From assembly GCF_947498825.1 (NCBI RefSeq), contig NZ_CANMLV010000002.1:62001-126000 (forward strand): a stretch of DNA of 64,000 nucleotides. The letters are read 5' to 3'. The position numbers and the translations under genes were made by a program. Origin of the DNA: an uncultured Cedecea sp. (GTDB lineage: Bacteria > Pseudomonadota > Gammaproteobacteria > Enterobacterales > Enterobacteriaceae). Of this stretch, positions 49,538 to 58,560 are shown one piece after another. Positions within the stretch are counted from its first letter, which is position 1. Each line of letters opens with the position of its first letter. The notes beneath the pieces were generated by a model, which searched no databases, was not told the DNA's origin, and saw only the letters and a program-made list of their open reading frames with translations.

Positions 49538-49570
49538 AAAGGGAAATAAGCGGGTTTATTTCCCTTTTTT
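49538..49570 (+). terminator. Terminator after the RbsB-like gene
   Basis: AAAGGGAAATA / TATTTCCCTTT with the loop AGCGGGTT, followed by a T-run. It is 39 bases after the stop and 25 bases before the LVIVD gene. Confidence 0.8.
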
Positions 49571-49594
49571 ACTCTTCATTCACAGGAGACAGCG

Positions 49595-50833
49595 ATGGGC
49601 TTGCCACAACCCGAATACAGCCACAATATGCGTCTGATTAGTCACAGCGATCAGGGTGGAAAACCAGATGGTGTGCAGGTCATGGTACATCGGGGCTATG
49701 CCTACATTGGCCATATGGTATCGCAGGGATTTTCAATTGTTGATGTTCGCGATCCCAGACAGCCAAAGGCGGTGGGCTTTGTTCCCGCTCCCCCGGGAAC
49801 CTGGAATATTCATCTGCAAACACATGATGATTTATTGCTGGTTATCAATGCTCGTGATTTATTTGCCGATACCCGTTTTGCCGATGAAAAAGTCTATTAC
49901 ACGCGCTCGGTCGGTGAAACCGTCAGTGATGTTACCGATAAGGGTTGGAGCGCAGGACTACGAATTTTTGATATCTCTCAGCCTGAGCAACCGCGTGAAA
50001 TCAGCTTTCTGTCATTAACAGGCATTGGTATTCATCGCTGCTGGTATGTTGGCGGGCGCTGGGCTTATGTCTCCGCTTTAATCGACGGTTTCAGCGATTA
50101 TATTTTTCTGACTATCGATCTCGCCGATCCGCGTAGCCCTAAAGTTGCCGGAAACTGGTGGCTACCCGGTATGAATACCGCCGCAGGTGAACAACCCGAC
50201 TGGCAGGAGGGCAAGCGTTATGCTCTGCACCATGCGATTATTAACGGGGATACCGCCTATGCCAGCTGGCGTGATGGTGGACTGACGTTGCTGGATATCG
50301 CCGATCGTAGTCAGCCGAAGCTTATCAGCCATAAAAACTGGAGTCCGCCATTTGGCGGCGGGACACATACAGCGCTACCGTTACCGGACAGAGACTTACT
50401 GGTGGTGTTGGATGAAGCCGTGCTGGATAATCAAGAGGACGGAGAAAAACTGATCTGGCTGTTTGATATTCGCGATCCGGCAAATCCTGTGAGTATTTCG
50501 ACTTTCCCGCAGCCTAATGAAACAGATTATGTGGCGAAAGGGGCACACTTTGGTCCGCATAATTTGCATGAAAACAGACCCGGCAGTTTTATCAGCTCGA
50601 CGTTAATTTTTGCCACTTACCAGAATGCCGGGGTGCGAGCCTATGATATCTCCAACCCTTATCGTCCGGTTGAGACCGGCGCGCTGGTTCCTGCCGCACC
50701 TGAAAAAATGATGGATACCCGGCCGGGACGGCCACAGATTATTCAGTCCTGCGATGTTTTTGTTGATGCCCAGGGCATCATCTACAGCACCGACTATAAC
50801 GGCGGTTTGTCGATTATTGAATATCTGGGTTAA
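49595..50833 (+). CDS. LVIVD-repeat beta-propeller protein
   Basis: 412 residues without signal peptide, built of at least six LVIVD-type repeats: FSIVDVRDPRQPKAVGF, LRIFDISQPEQPREI, IFLTIDLADPRSPKVAG, LTLLDIADRSQPKLI, IWLFDIRDPANPVSI and VRAYDISNPYRPVETG. Such repeats form a beta-propeller; no catalytic function is established for the family. It shares the strand and neighbourhood of the RbsABC-type importer and is convergent with mtnK. It may handle or bind the imported sugar, but that is a guess. AGGAGA precedes the ATG. Confidence 0.82.
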   Translation: MGLPQPEYSHNMRLISHSDQGGKPDGVQVMVHRGYAYIGHMVSQGFSIVDVRDPRQPKAVGFVPAPPGTWNIHLQTHDDLLLVINARDLFADTRFADEKVYYTRSVGETVSDVTDKGWSAGLRIFDISQPEQPREISFLSLTGIGIHRCWYVGGRWAYVSALIDGFSDYIFLTIDLADPRSPKVAGNWWLPGMNTAAGEQPDWQEGKRYALHHAIINGDTAYASWRDGGLTLLDIADRSQPKLISHKNWSPPFGGGTHTALPLPDRDLLVVLDEAVLDNQEDGEKLIWLFDIRDPANPVSISTFPQPNETDYVAKGAHFGPHNLHENRPGSFISSTLIFATYQNAGVRAYDISNPYRPVETGALVPAAPEKMMDTRPGRPQIIQSCDVFVDAQGIIYSTDYNGGLSIIEYLG

Positions 50834-50880
50834 CAAGAAAGAAGGAAAAACCACCTTTCTCCTTCTTTGTCTGCAATCTG

Positions 50881-50907
50881 AAGGGCCTTCTCTCTGAGAA
50901 GGCCCTT
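50881..50907. terminator. Bidirectional terminator between the LVIVD gene and mtnK
   Basis: AAGGGCCTTCTC / GAGAAGGCCCTT with a TCT loop, followed by TGTCTT. A second weaker GAAGGA/TCCTTC hairpin lies just upstream (50838-50866). Confidence 0.85.
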
Positions 50908-50911
50908 TGTC

Positions 50912-52111
50912 TTAGCTCTTCTGACGAACCCGGGCAATAAATTCGTCCACAGAGTTTATCTGTCCGGCAATCAAAATCAAAAAACGACCTAATTCTATCG
51001 CCGAACTGATACAAGCCAGGCGCATCTCTTCATCCTGGATCGTTTCCAGATCGGCAACATGTGATAAGCCTACCGTTCTGCGGATAAGCTCTGTACCACA
51101 AAAACCAATGGCATCAGTCCAGACTTTCTCCAGAAACAGTTCAACATAGCCCGGAGTTGCCAGCGCACTGTCACGAGTACTGTTATGTGCCAGGGTGGCA
51201 AAACGCTCTGCAAAGGTAGACCACAAAACGCGAATATCATCTAAGCGCTGCTCACGGTAGCTGGCCGCATCACGTGGGCCAAAATGACCAGGTAAAGCAC
51301 AGTAATTCAGTAATAGATTGCCTGTTGCGGTACCAAGATCAAAACCTACCGGGCCGACATAACCGAATTCAGCATCAATCACTTTCAGGCTGCCTTCGGC
51401 GACAAAAATGGAACCGCTGTGAATATCACCGTGTAACAGGGCTTCTGCATGAGTGAGGAAACGGTGCTTCAGCTGGGCTACGGCCAGCTTTAACGAGCTG
51501 TCCGTGCGTAAAGCCGCAACCTGTGACTCCAGCGCCGCAGGGTAGTTATTACGCTCATGTTGCTGGTAGGGGTCATTAAAGAACAGGTCTTCGGTTATTT
51601 CACACATTTCCGGATTAATAAAACGGGCAACCAGCGCTTTTTTATCATGCGGGTGCAACCAGAAATCGGAAGTATGGAACAGGGTTTGTGCCAGATACTC
51701 CGACAGTTGAGCGGTAGCTTGCGGGTAGCCCTTACCGCCAATCAGTTCGCCGCGCCAGATCCGGTAATTGGACAGATCCTCCATCACCATCACAGCAAGG
51801 TCTGCATCATAATGGAGAATATTAACCGTATGTTGTGGACTGTGCTTATAGTGTTCCACCAGGGTTTCGGCTTCCAGGCGGGCACGATCGAGGGTCAGGG
51901 GCCAGGACTCTCCGACGCAGCGTACATAAGGTAGCGCCTGCTTAACAATAATCCGGCTGATACCCTGGGTATCAAAAATTTTAAACACTAAATTAAGATT
52001 ACCATCCCCCACTTCTTGCGCGTCCACCAGACTCGATGGATTATCCAGCCCGCCAAATTTTTGGGCATAAGCCACTGCATCTGCAGCAGTAAACGTGCGA
52101 TATTGGGACAT
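50912..52111 (-). CDS. mtnK: MtnK, 5-methylthioribose kinase
   Basis: Phosphorylates 5-methylthioribose (from methylthioadenosine cleavage) to methylthioribose-1-phosphate. It is 399 residues, the family length. Protein-kinase-like/APH fold: [13 protein letters not shown] (glycine loop), [20 protein letters not shown] with the ATP Lys, the catalytic loop [13 protein letters not shown] and the DFG-like [17 protein letters not shown]. The start was set at MSQYRTF with GAGGTTG upstream; 78 upstream codons read into the ERIC element. It is divergent from mtnA. Confidence 0.95.
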   Translation of the reverse strand: MSQYRTFTAADAVAYAQKFGGLDNPSSLVDAQEVGDGNLNLVFKIFDTQGISRIIVKQALPYVRCVGESWPLTLDRARLEAETLVEHYKHSPQHTVNILHYDADLAVMVMEDLSNYRIWRGELIGGKGYPQATAQLSEYLAQTLFHTSDFWLHPHDKKALVARFINPEMCEITEDLFFNDPYQQHERNNYPAALESQVAALRTDSSLKLAVAQLKHRFLTHAEALLHGDIHSGSIFVAEGSLKVIDAEFGYVGPVGFDLGTATGNLLLNYCALPGHFGPRDAASYREQRLDDIRVLWSTFAERFATLAHNSTRDSALATPGYVELFLEKVWTDAIGFCGTELIRRTVGLSHVADLETIQDEEMRLACISSAIELGRFLILIAGQINSVDEFIARVRQKS

Positions 52112-52146
52112 TGAGCAACCTCTTATCAATAAAGTCATCTTTGCTG

Positions 52147-52275
52147 TAGACCCACCAAAATAATTCGAGTGACAGAAAAGCGGCAAGCGAACGAATTCCG
52201 ATGAACTTACTAAAGTAAGTGATTCGGGTAAGTGAACGCAGCCAACGCATCTGTAACTTGAAGCGTGACGGGTAT
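52147..52275. repeat. ERIC element between mtnK and mtnA
   Basis: About 129 bases matching the classical ERIC layout: CCACCAAAATAATTCGAGT, CGGCAAGCGAACGAATTCCG, AAAGTAAGTGATTCGGGTAA, GTGAACGCAGCCAACGC and CTTGAAGCGTGACGGGTAT. The core (AAGTAAGTGA..GGTAAGTGAACGCAGCC) is the true ERIC core, unlike the four ERIC-like copies in this window, which share only the ends. It lies 36 bases ahead of mtnK and directly abuts the MetJ boxes. Confidence 0.88.
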
Positions 52276-52291
52276 AGACGTCTATACATCT
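52276..52291. promoter_or_regulatory. MetJ operator between mtnK and mtnA
   Basis: A perfect met box AGACGTCT (52276-52283) is followed directly by ATACATCT (6/8 to the consensus, 52284-52291). Two tandem 8-mers are the minimum MetJ site. It is 54 bases from mtnA, but the ERIC element separates it from mtnK. Confidence 0.75.
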
Positions 52292-52344
52292 GGAAGGCAT
52301 GTTGGCACAATATACCGCAATAACGCAATATGGAATCCGCATCA

Positions 52345-53367
52345 ATGCAAAATTTAAAAACCACCAGCCTTGAGGTTAAACAGAATCAACTGTGGATCCT
52401 CTGCCAGCAAGCCTTGCCCCAGCAACAAAACTGGCTTCCCGCCCATACCGTCGAGCAACTGGTTGCGCATATTCATAGCCTGAGTGTTCGCGGAGCCCCC
52501 CTGATTGGCCTTTCTGCCAGCCTGTTACTGGCATTACTTGCCGAAAATGGACAATCACGGCAACAACTGGCAAGCGCGCTAGAAATTCTGCGGGCATCAA
52601 GACCGACTGCGGTTAATCTGATGAATAACCTCGACCAAATGAAACTGGCGCTGGCACAGCCTGATTTTGTCACGGCGCTGGGTAAAGAAGCTTTACGCCT
52701 GGTAGAAGAAGACAAGCAGCTTTGTAACAATATTGCTGATGCAGGCGCTGCCCTGGTTAAGCCAGGTAGCCGTTTGCTGACTCACTGCAATACTGGCGGT
52801 CTCGCCACGGCAGGGGTCGGTACGGCGCTGGGTGTTATTCAACGCGCCTTTTCCCTGGGCAGAGTTGAACAGGTCTGGGTGGATGAAACTCGTCCATTGT
52901 TGCAAGGTGGCAGATTAACCGCCTGGGAACTGGGGGAGCTCGGTATTCCTTATCAGTTAATCTGTGACTCAATGGCCGCCACTCTGATGGCAAAAAAACA
53001 GGTGGATGCAATTTGGGTCGGCGCTGACCGTATTGCTGCGAATGGTGATGTAGCCAATAAAATCGGTACCTACAGCCTGGCAGTACTGGCACATTATCAC
53101 CAGATCCCGTTTTATGTTGCAGCACCCAATACCACGCTGGATAGCCATTGCCCGTCAGGAGAGGCGATTCCGATTGAACAACGTGCCGCGCGTGAAGTAA
53201 CAGGCGTCACAGGCAGTTTTGGTGAGGTTCAGTGGGCGCCTGCCAATGCTCAGGTGTATAACCCGGCCTTTGATGTCACTCCGGCAGCACTTATCAGCGG
53301 CTGGGTGCTGGATACCGGAGTGGTTACACCAGAACAAGTCAGAGCGGGTATATTCCAGCCCAAATAA
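52345..53367 (+). CDS. mtnA: MtnA, methylthioribose-1-phosphate isomerase
   Basis: Isomerises methylthioribose-1-P to methylthioribulose-1-P. It belongs to the eIF2B-alpha-like aldose-ketose isomerase fold. Visible are [38 protein letters not shown] with the catalytic Cys, [18 protein letters not shown] and the catalytic Asp region [19 protein letters not shown], then [15 protein letters not shown]. The ATG at 52345 gives 340 residues; an ATG five codons upstream (52330) is possible. The Shine-Dalgarno is poor for both. Confidence 0.93.
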   Translation: MQNLKTTSLEVKQNQLWILCQQALPQQQNWLPAHTVEQLVAHIHSLSVRGAPLIGLSASLLLALLAENGQSRQQLASALEILRASRPTAVNLMNNLDQMKLALAQPDFVTALGKEALRLVEEDKQLCNNIADAGAALVKPGSRLLTHCNTGGLATAGVGTALGVIQRAFSLGRVEQVWVDETRPLLQGGRLTAWELGELGIPYQLICDSMAATLMAKKQVDAIWVGADRIAANGDVANKIGTYSLAVLAHYHQIPFYVAAPNTTLDSHCPSGEAIPIEQRAAREVTGVTGSFGEVQWAPANAQVYNPAFDVTPAALISGWVLDTGVVTPEQVRAGIFQPK

Positions 53368-53778
53368 TCGACCTTACAAACATAATCACAAGGATGCTGA
53401 AATGAAAACAAGGTGTTACCGGCCAGACAGGTTCGCAAAAACAGAATATTAGCCAACTGAAAAGAGGGGAAACGGCCTCTCAATTGGGAACATTCAATCG
53501 TTATGCTGTCGTTTTAGGCGGACGATTGATTTCTCAGGCACGTTGAAGTCATATCATTCCGATAAGAGTAGCCCAATAGCTAATCTTATTTTTAAGCCTT
53601 TCACCTGAAGAATATAATTTGTTTAAATATTATTAATGAATTGTTGCATTTGCGGTGAATATTAATTTATCGTCAAAATAATGAAGATGAATATCTAATT
53701 TACGATAAGAATATTTTATATTTACCAGAAGATTCGTTAACATAACCAACAGTTAATTTATTTTTTTGGGTTTTTAGT
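53368..53778. other. Intergenic region after mtnA
   Basis: About 410 bases with no gene I trust. A 16-codon frame (53402-53452, MKTRCYRPDRFAKTEY) has an AAGGA upstream but no other support. From 53570 to 53770 the sequence is AT-rich and should hold the promoter of the DUF2946 gene. No clear terminator for mtnA was found. Confidence 0.4.
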
Positions 53779-54222
53779 TTGCTCTCACTGTACGGCCTGT
53801 CGCAGCGTAGTACACCCGCAGTTATTGCTATTCTGGCAATACTGATGCTGTTTCTTGCTCCGGAAGTTTCAAAAAACCTGGTGCAATGGCAGGCAAATGC
53901 CACTGAAACGCATCTGATGCACAGTTCTGTGGCTCATGATGCTGTCGCAGACCATAACCACAGCGCTCACACAGCCGGACATCACGACCACCACGCTGAG
54001 AACGGCGGCCATCATATGATGGGCAGTACCACTATGGCAGGAGACTTTGCCTGTGGGTATTGCGAGCTTCTGATTCATTGCCCGCTGATTGTCTGGCTCT
54101 TCGTCCCCCTTATTTGGCTGTTACTGATTTCTTCTCGTACACCGCCGCCGATTATATATTGCCTTCTTCCCCTCGTTTATTTCGCAAGTAGTGCCCAACC
54201 GCGTGCTCCACCCGTTATTTGA
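53779..54222 (+). CDS. DUF2946-family membrane protein, His-rich
   Basis: 147 residues from a TTG start (no ATG in frame after the upstream stop at 53743). The N-terminal segment PAVIAILAILMLFLAPEVSK is hydrophobic. A His-rich periplasmic-type region follows (about residues 46-80, HSSVAHDAVADHNHSAHTAG then HHDHHAENGGHHMM), then ACGYCELLIHCP with three Cys. Two more membrane segments lead to the family-typical ending SSAQPRAPP. Such proteins often sit beside PepSY or TonB-dependent receptor genes and are suspected in copper or other metal handling. The next gene is a PepSY protein. Confidence 0.78.
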   Translation: MLSLYGLSQRSTPAVIAILAILMLFLAPEVSKNLVQWQANATETHLMHSSVAHDAVADHNHSAHTAGHHDHHAENGGHHMMGSTTMAGDFACGYCELLIHCPLIVWLFVPLIWLLLISSRTPPPIIYCLLPLVYFASSAQPRAPPVI

Positions 54223-54281
54223 TATTTATTTCATATTAAAATTTAGCTCTGATTAATTTTGGACGCTATGTGACATTCAAG

Positions 54282-54410
54282 TCATACCCTGAATAATTCA
54301 GGTTACCCGTAGGCGCCAAGTTCAGCCAGGTAATGCGCATAGATAAACTATGTGATTAGACAGGCTGGACGCAGGCAGCCCCGGACAACTTGAAGTATGA
54401 CCGCTATATA
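54282..54410. repeat. ERIC-like intergenic repeat, copy 3
   Basis: Between the DUF2946 and PepSY genes. The left end is CATACCCTGAATAATTCAGG, the core AAGTTCAGCCAGGTAATG with ATAGATAAACTATGTGATT and CAGGCTGGACGCAGGCAG, the right end AACTTGAAGTATGACCG. It may act as a processing or termination site within a two-gene transcript. Confidence 0.85.
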
Positions 54411-54432
54411 TGTGCCTGGCACAGGATAACCC

Positions 54433-55818
54433 ATGCCTGAAAAAAATATCACTCAACGGAATACACGAGCAGCCACACTGGAATTTTTCCGTCGGCTTCA
54501 TTTCTATATTGGACTGTTTGTCGGTCCGTTTATTTTTATTGCTGCACTGACCGGGGCTCTCTATGTATCCAGCATACAGATCGAAAAAATACTCTATGCC
54601 TATGAGTTAAAAGTTGAGCCAACCGGAGAGCCGAAATCGCTGTCGCAGCAAATCGATGCTGCCAGACGGTATGCCGGCCAGAATGAAACAATTTATGCAG
54701 TGCGTCCGGCCCCCGGCCCGGCTGATAGCACAAGGGTTCAGTTTGTTGATGCCAACCTCGGTGCCTCGGAGTCCAGCGCTGTTTTTGTCGATCCCTATAC
54801 CTTGCAGATCCTGGGATCCCATACAGTTTACGGAAGCAGTGGTTCTCTGCCTCTGAGAATGTGGATCGACCAGATCCATCGTGGTTTGTTACTGGGAGAT
54901 TTCGGCCGCAATTATAGCGAACTCGCTGCGTCCTGGATGTGGGTTGCCGCTGTCGGGGGCATATTTCTCTGGTGGTCAAGCCGCCCGAAACGCCAGCGGC
55001 GTAAACCCAGAGGTGGCCTGGCTGCCAGTCGCCGTCTGCATATTACGCTGGGATTATTTTTACTGGCAGGCCTGCTACTGTTCTCTGCTACCGGTCTGAC
55101 CTGGTCTCAGTGGGCCGGGGGCAATATCGACAGTATGCGTGCCGCATTTAACTGGCTGACACCCCAGGTTCGCACCACGCTGGAAGTCCCTGCTGCACAC
55201 CACCACCAGGCACACGATCCACATGCAGAACATCATATGCCAGTCAGTCCGAGTGTGTTAAACAATCCGGATAATGCCCTCTGGGAGAATGTCCTGGCTG
55301 CCGCACGACTGGCTGGCGTCGATGCCAACAATGTTGAAATCCGCGCACCTAAAACAGCAAATCACGCCTGGACAGTGAGTGAAAGAGAAGCACACTGGCC
55401 TTCACAGGTGGATGTCGTTGCTATCGATCCACACAATATGCAGCTTGTCGATAAGGTCTCTTTTGAGCAATATCCGTTGGCCGCCAAGCTGACTCGCTGG
55501 GGTATCGATTTTCATATGGGGCTCTTGTTTGGCCTGCCAAACCAAATTTTGCTTATCGCTTTTGGTCTGGGTGTCTGCGTAATGATAGTACTGGGATACC
55601 GGATGTGGTGGCTACGTCGCCCGGCAGCACCGACTCCGCAAGCGGCCAGTACGCTTATCCATGCCTGGATAAATCTGTCACCGGGATTAAAAATGTTCTC
55701 CCTGTTCATTCCGCTGGTACTGGGATTTTGTCTGCCCGTCATGGGCATCAGCCTGCTGATATTTATCTTCATTGATTTATTACGCTGGCAGCGACAGAAG
55801 CGCCGTATAACCAGATAA
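54433..55818 (+). CDS. PepSY-associated TM protein, possible iron/copper-linked reductase
   Basis: 461 residues, PepSY_TM family. A first membrane helix at about 22-45 (HFYIGLFVGPFIFIAALTGAL) is followed by a PepSY-type periplasmic domain, and further helices near 165-185, 200-225, 380-400 and 425-450. Conserved membrane His are in RLHFYIG, DQIHRGLLLGDFGR, LHITLGLF and GIDFHMGLLFGLPNQ, suggesting heme binding as in related ferric-reductase-like proteins. A periplasmic His cluster HHHQAHDPHAEHHM is present. The neighbouring DUF2946 gene supports a metal role; the substrate is unknown. Confidence 0.82.
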   Translation: MPEKNITQRNTRAATLEFFRRLHFYIGLFVGPFIFIAALTGALYVSSIQIEKILYAYELKVEPTGEPKSLSQQIDAARRYAGQNETIYAVRPAPGPADSTRVQFVDANLGASESSAVFVDPYTLQILGSHTVYGSSGSLPLRMWIDQIHRGLLLGDFGRNYSELAASWMWVAAVGGIFLWWSSRPKRQRRKPRGGLAASRRLHITLGLFLLAGLLLFSATGLTWSQWAGGNIDSMRAAFNWLTPQVRTTLEVPAAHHHQAHDPHAEHHMPVSPSVLNNPDNALWENVLAAARLAGVDANNVEIRAPKTANHAWTVSEREAHWPSQVDVVAIDPHNMQLVDKVSFEQYPLAAKLTRWGIDFHMGLLFGLPNQILLIAFGLGVCVMIVLGYRMWWLRRPAAPTPQAASTLIHAWINLSPGLKMFSLFIPLVLGFCLPVMGISLLIFIFIDLLRWQRQKRRITR

Positions 55819-55821
55819 AAA

Positions 55822-55850
55822 ATGGCCGCAACACCCGGTGTTGCGGCCAT
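55822..55850. terminator. Bidirectional terminator between the PepSY gene and mtnD
   Basis: Perfect 14-bp stem ATGGCCGCAACACC / GGTGTTGCGGCCAT with a one-base nominal loop, A-rich upstream on the plus strand. Confidence 0.85.
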
Positions 55851-55876
55851 CATCATAGACTTAATGGCATTTTTTG

Positions 55877-56419
55877 CTATGGCAGCTTGGGATAAGCTTC
55901 AGCAATCGTATCGCCGGTAAAATTGGCAATCCAGCCTTCCGGGTTATCAAAGATACGAATAGCGGTAAAGTTTGGCTCAGAACCCATATCAAACCAGTGC
56001 GGTGTTCCCGCCGGAACAGAGATCAGGTCATTCTTTTCACACAAGATCTGATAAACCTTACCGTCAAGGTGCAGACAAAAAAGCCCCGCCCCTTCCACAA
56101 AGAAGCGAACTTCATCTTCACCGTGGGTATGCTCAGCCAGAAACTTGGTACGGAAGGCCTCTTTTTGCGGGTGATCAGCACGCATACTGATAACATCCCA
56201 GCTCTGATAGCCTTTTTCTTCCACCAGCTTATCAATCGCGTGCTGATAAGCCTGGATCACCGTTTCCGGAGCAGGATCTTTTCCTAAGTCCTGATTGGCT
56301 TCCCAGCGCTCAAAACGCACGTCTTTGGCATTCAGTTGCTCACGAATAGCCTCTGCATCAGTGCTGTGCCAGACAGGCTCATGGGCTTCAGTATCGGTAA
56401 AAATGGTTAATGCACTCAT
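55877..56419 (-). CDS. mtnD: MtnD, acireductone dioxygenase
   Basis: Cupin-fold metal enzyme (180 residues). With Fe2+ it makes 4-methylthio-2-oxobutanoate and formate; with Ni2+ an off-pathway product and CO. Metal ligands are in the HxHxxxE motif [17 protein letters not shown] and the later His of GTPHWFDMG. It starts [17 protein letters not shown]. It overlaps the mtnC stop by 4 bases (ATGA). Confidence 0.96.
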   Translation of the reverse strand: MSALTIFTDTEAHEPVWHSTDAEAIREQLNAKDVRFERWEANQDLGKDPAPETVIQAYQHAIDKLVEEKGYQSWDVISMRADHPQKEAFRTKFLAEHTHGEDEVRFFVEGAGLFCLHLDGKVYQILCEKNDLISVPAGTPHWFDMGSEPNFTAIRIFDNPEGWIANFTGDTIAEAYPKLP

Positions 56420-57099
56420 GAAGAAATCGACTCCAGATTGATGTTATCAAAACCTTTTACTTGCTGATGATGGCTAACGTCATCAGGCTCGCCACGGACT
56501 AACTGCAAAGTATTCCAGCCGGCAGCTTCAGCGGCATCCAGTTCCTGATAAATATCAGACAGGAACAACAGCGACTCGGGTGGCAGGCCGATTTGCTCAG
56601 CAATATTACGATATGACTGCACTTCGCGCTTAGCACCGACATGGGTATCAAAATAGCCGCTGAACAAATCAGTAATATCACCGGCATCACTGTAACCCAC
56701 TAGCAGTTTTTGCGATGCAACAGAGCCAGAAGAGTAAATATATAATCCAACCTCCTGTTGCTTCCAGGCCTGCAGTGCTGGCAGGACATCAGCATAAAGA
56801 TGCCCCGTGAAGTCGCCCTGCTCATAGCCCTGACGCCAGATAAAACCCTGTAATGCCTTCAGTGAGGTCGATTTACGATCTTCGTCCATAAATCCAAACA
56901 GCACTTCAATCAAGCGCTCAGTATCCGCCTGGGGTTCATCTATTTCAGCGCGTAAGTTATTTAAAATATCCTGAATATCGTTCTGATTCTCACGGACAAA
57001 TCCCGCCAGTCTCTCACGGGCATAGGGAAATAATACATTGTGAACAAAGCGAATATCCGTGGTAGTACCTTCAATATCAGTGACGATAGCGCGAATCAT
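56416..57099 (-). CDS. mtnC: MtnC, enolase-phosphatase E1
   Basis: HAD-family bifunctional enzyme (227 residues) that enolises and dephosphorylates diketo-5-methylthiopentyl-1-phosphate. The HAD motif I is [16 protein letters not shown] with the nucleophile Asp, motif [16 protein letters not shown], motif III with K in GAKREVQSY, and motif [14 protein letters not shown]. The start at MIRAIV has GGAGA upstream; the longer frame adds 17 unconserved residues. mtnB, usually next to mtnC, is not here. Confidence 0.95.
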   Translation of the reverse strand: MIRAIVTDIEGTTTDIRFVHNVLFPYARERLAGFVRENQNDIQDILNNLRAEIDEPQADTERLIEVLFGFMDEDRKSTSLKALQGFIWRQGYEQGDFTGHLYADVLPALQAWKQQEVGLYIYSSGSVASQKLLVGYSDAGDITDLFSGYFDTHVGAKREVQSYRNIAEQIGLPPESLLFLSDIYQELDAAEAAGWNTLQLVRGEPDDVSHHQQVKGFDNINLESISS

Positions 57100-57364
57100 A
57101 GTTTCTCCAGCAGGCAGAACAGCATTGACTTTTTTACCTTCTTTTATCAAAAGCTAAGCAGAAAGTCTTCTCTCTTTAACAGACATTTAATGGAATTCCA
57201 TTGCCAGGGCAGTTATAGCAATAGGGCTAGGCTCAATAAATTGCCTTTTCGTAGCAGGGTTAAGCACTACTTGCTCAGTATTTCTGACGAAATGCCAGAT
57301 AACATCGTGTTATAGTTTTGATAACATCCAGATATCAATGTATTCCCTGTAAGGTCACCACACC

Positions 57365-58525
57365 ATGAGTCATTCATCTTTCGCGCCCGAAAGTAAATTA
57401 CCGGCGCTCGGAACCACCATTTTTACTCAGATGAGTATGCTGGCGCAGCAATATCAGGCAATTAATCTTTCTCAGGGTTTTCCTGATTTTGACGGTCCGG
57501 AATTTTTGCAGCAGCGCCTGGCCCACCATGTGAGTCAGGGGGCCAATCAGTATGCGCCTATGACCGGCGTACAGCCATTGCGTGAAGCGATTGCGGAAAA
57601 AACGGCAGCACTCTACGGCTATCAGCCAGATGCAAACAGCGAAGTTACGGTGACCGCAGGGGCGACTGAAGCACTCTATGCAGCAATTACCGCACTGGTT
57701 CGTCCCGGTGATGAGGTTATCTGTTTCGATCCGAGCTACGATAGCTATGCCCCGGCCGTCGCATTATCAGGCGGGGTGATGAAGCGCATAACCCTAAGTC
57801 CACCCCATTTCCGCGTAGACTGGCAGGCATTTAGTGAACTCCTGAGTCCACGAACTCGCCTGGTGATTATTAATACGCCACATAACCCTTCTGCTACTGT
57901 CTGGCAGAAAAGTGATTTTGCTTCTCTGTGGCAGGCTATTGCTGAGCAAGAGATTTATGTGCTGAGTGATGAAGTCTACGAACATATCTGTTTTGATGAC
58001 CAGGGACATGCCAGTGTACTTGCCCACCCGGAACTGCGTGAACGGGCAATTGCCGTATCATCTTTCGGTAAAACCTTTCATATGACGGGCTGGAAAGTGG
58101 GTTACTGTGTCGCACCAGCCGCCCTGAGTGCGGAGCTGCGTAAAGTACACCAGTATCTGACATTTTCTGTGAATACGCCGGCTCAGCTTGCCATCGCCGA
58201 TATGTTACGCGAACATCCGCAACATTACCTTGAATTACCCGCGTTTTACCGTGCCCGCCGGGACCGTTTTATCAACGCTCTCGCTGACAGCCGGTTAAAA
58301 ATTTTGCCATGCGAAGGCACCTACTTCCTGCTCGCAGACTACAGTGCCATTTCAGATATGGATGATGTGAGTTTTTGCCAGTGGCTGACTAAAGAGGTCG
58401 GCGTTGCCGCGATCCCTCTGTCGGTCTTTTGTGAGGGAGAGTTCCCCCATAAGCTGATCCGTTTATGTTTTGCCAAGCAAAAAGCTACGCTGGACGCCGC
58501 AGCAGAAAGATTACGTACCTTGTAA
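57365..58525 (+). CDS. mtnE: MtnE/YbdL, methionine (glutamine-type) aminotransferase
   Basis: PLP-dependent class I aminotransferase that converts 4-methylthio-2-oxobutanoate to methionine, the last salvage step. Its 386 residues equal E. coli YbdL and are very similar: QGFPDFDGPEFLQQRLAHHV-type start, TAGATEALYAAITALV, NTPHNPSATVW, SDEVYEHICFD and the Schiff-base Lys in SSFGKTFHMTGWKVGY. It is divergent from mtnC, with a 265-base gap. Confidence 0.95.
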   Translation: MSHSSFAPESKLPALGTTIFTQMSMLAQQYQAINLSQGFPDFDGPEFLQQRLAHHVSQGANQYAPMTGVQPLREAIAEKTAALYGYQPDANSEVTVTAGATEALYAAITALVRPGDEVICFDPSYDSYAPAVALSGGVMKRITLSPPHFRVDWQAFSELLSPRTRLVIINTPHNPSATVWQKSDFASLWQAIAEQEIYVLSDEVYEHICFDDQGHASVLAHPELRERAIAVSSFGKTFHMTGWKVGYCVAPAALSAELRKVHQYLTFSVNTPAQLAIADMLREHPQHYLELPAFYRARRDRFINALADSRLKILPCEGTYFLLADYSAISDMDDVSFCQWLTKEVGVAAIPLSVFCEGEFPHKLIRLCFAKQKATLDAAAERLRTL

Positions 58526-58560
58526 TCAAAGCTCTCCCTGTCGTAAAACGATGGGGAGGA

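Noticed and set aside
53402-53452. 16-codon frame MKTRCYRPDRFAKTEY with AAGGA upstream
   Set aside because: It is too short, with no hairpin or neighbour suggesting a leader peptide.
57322-57337. TAACATCC AGATATCA upstream of mtnE as a MetJ site
   Set aside because: It matches the met box at only 4/8 and 5/8 positions; control is plausible but not supported by these bases.
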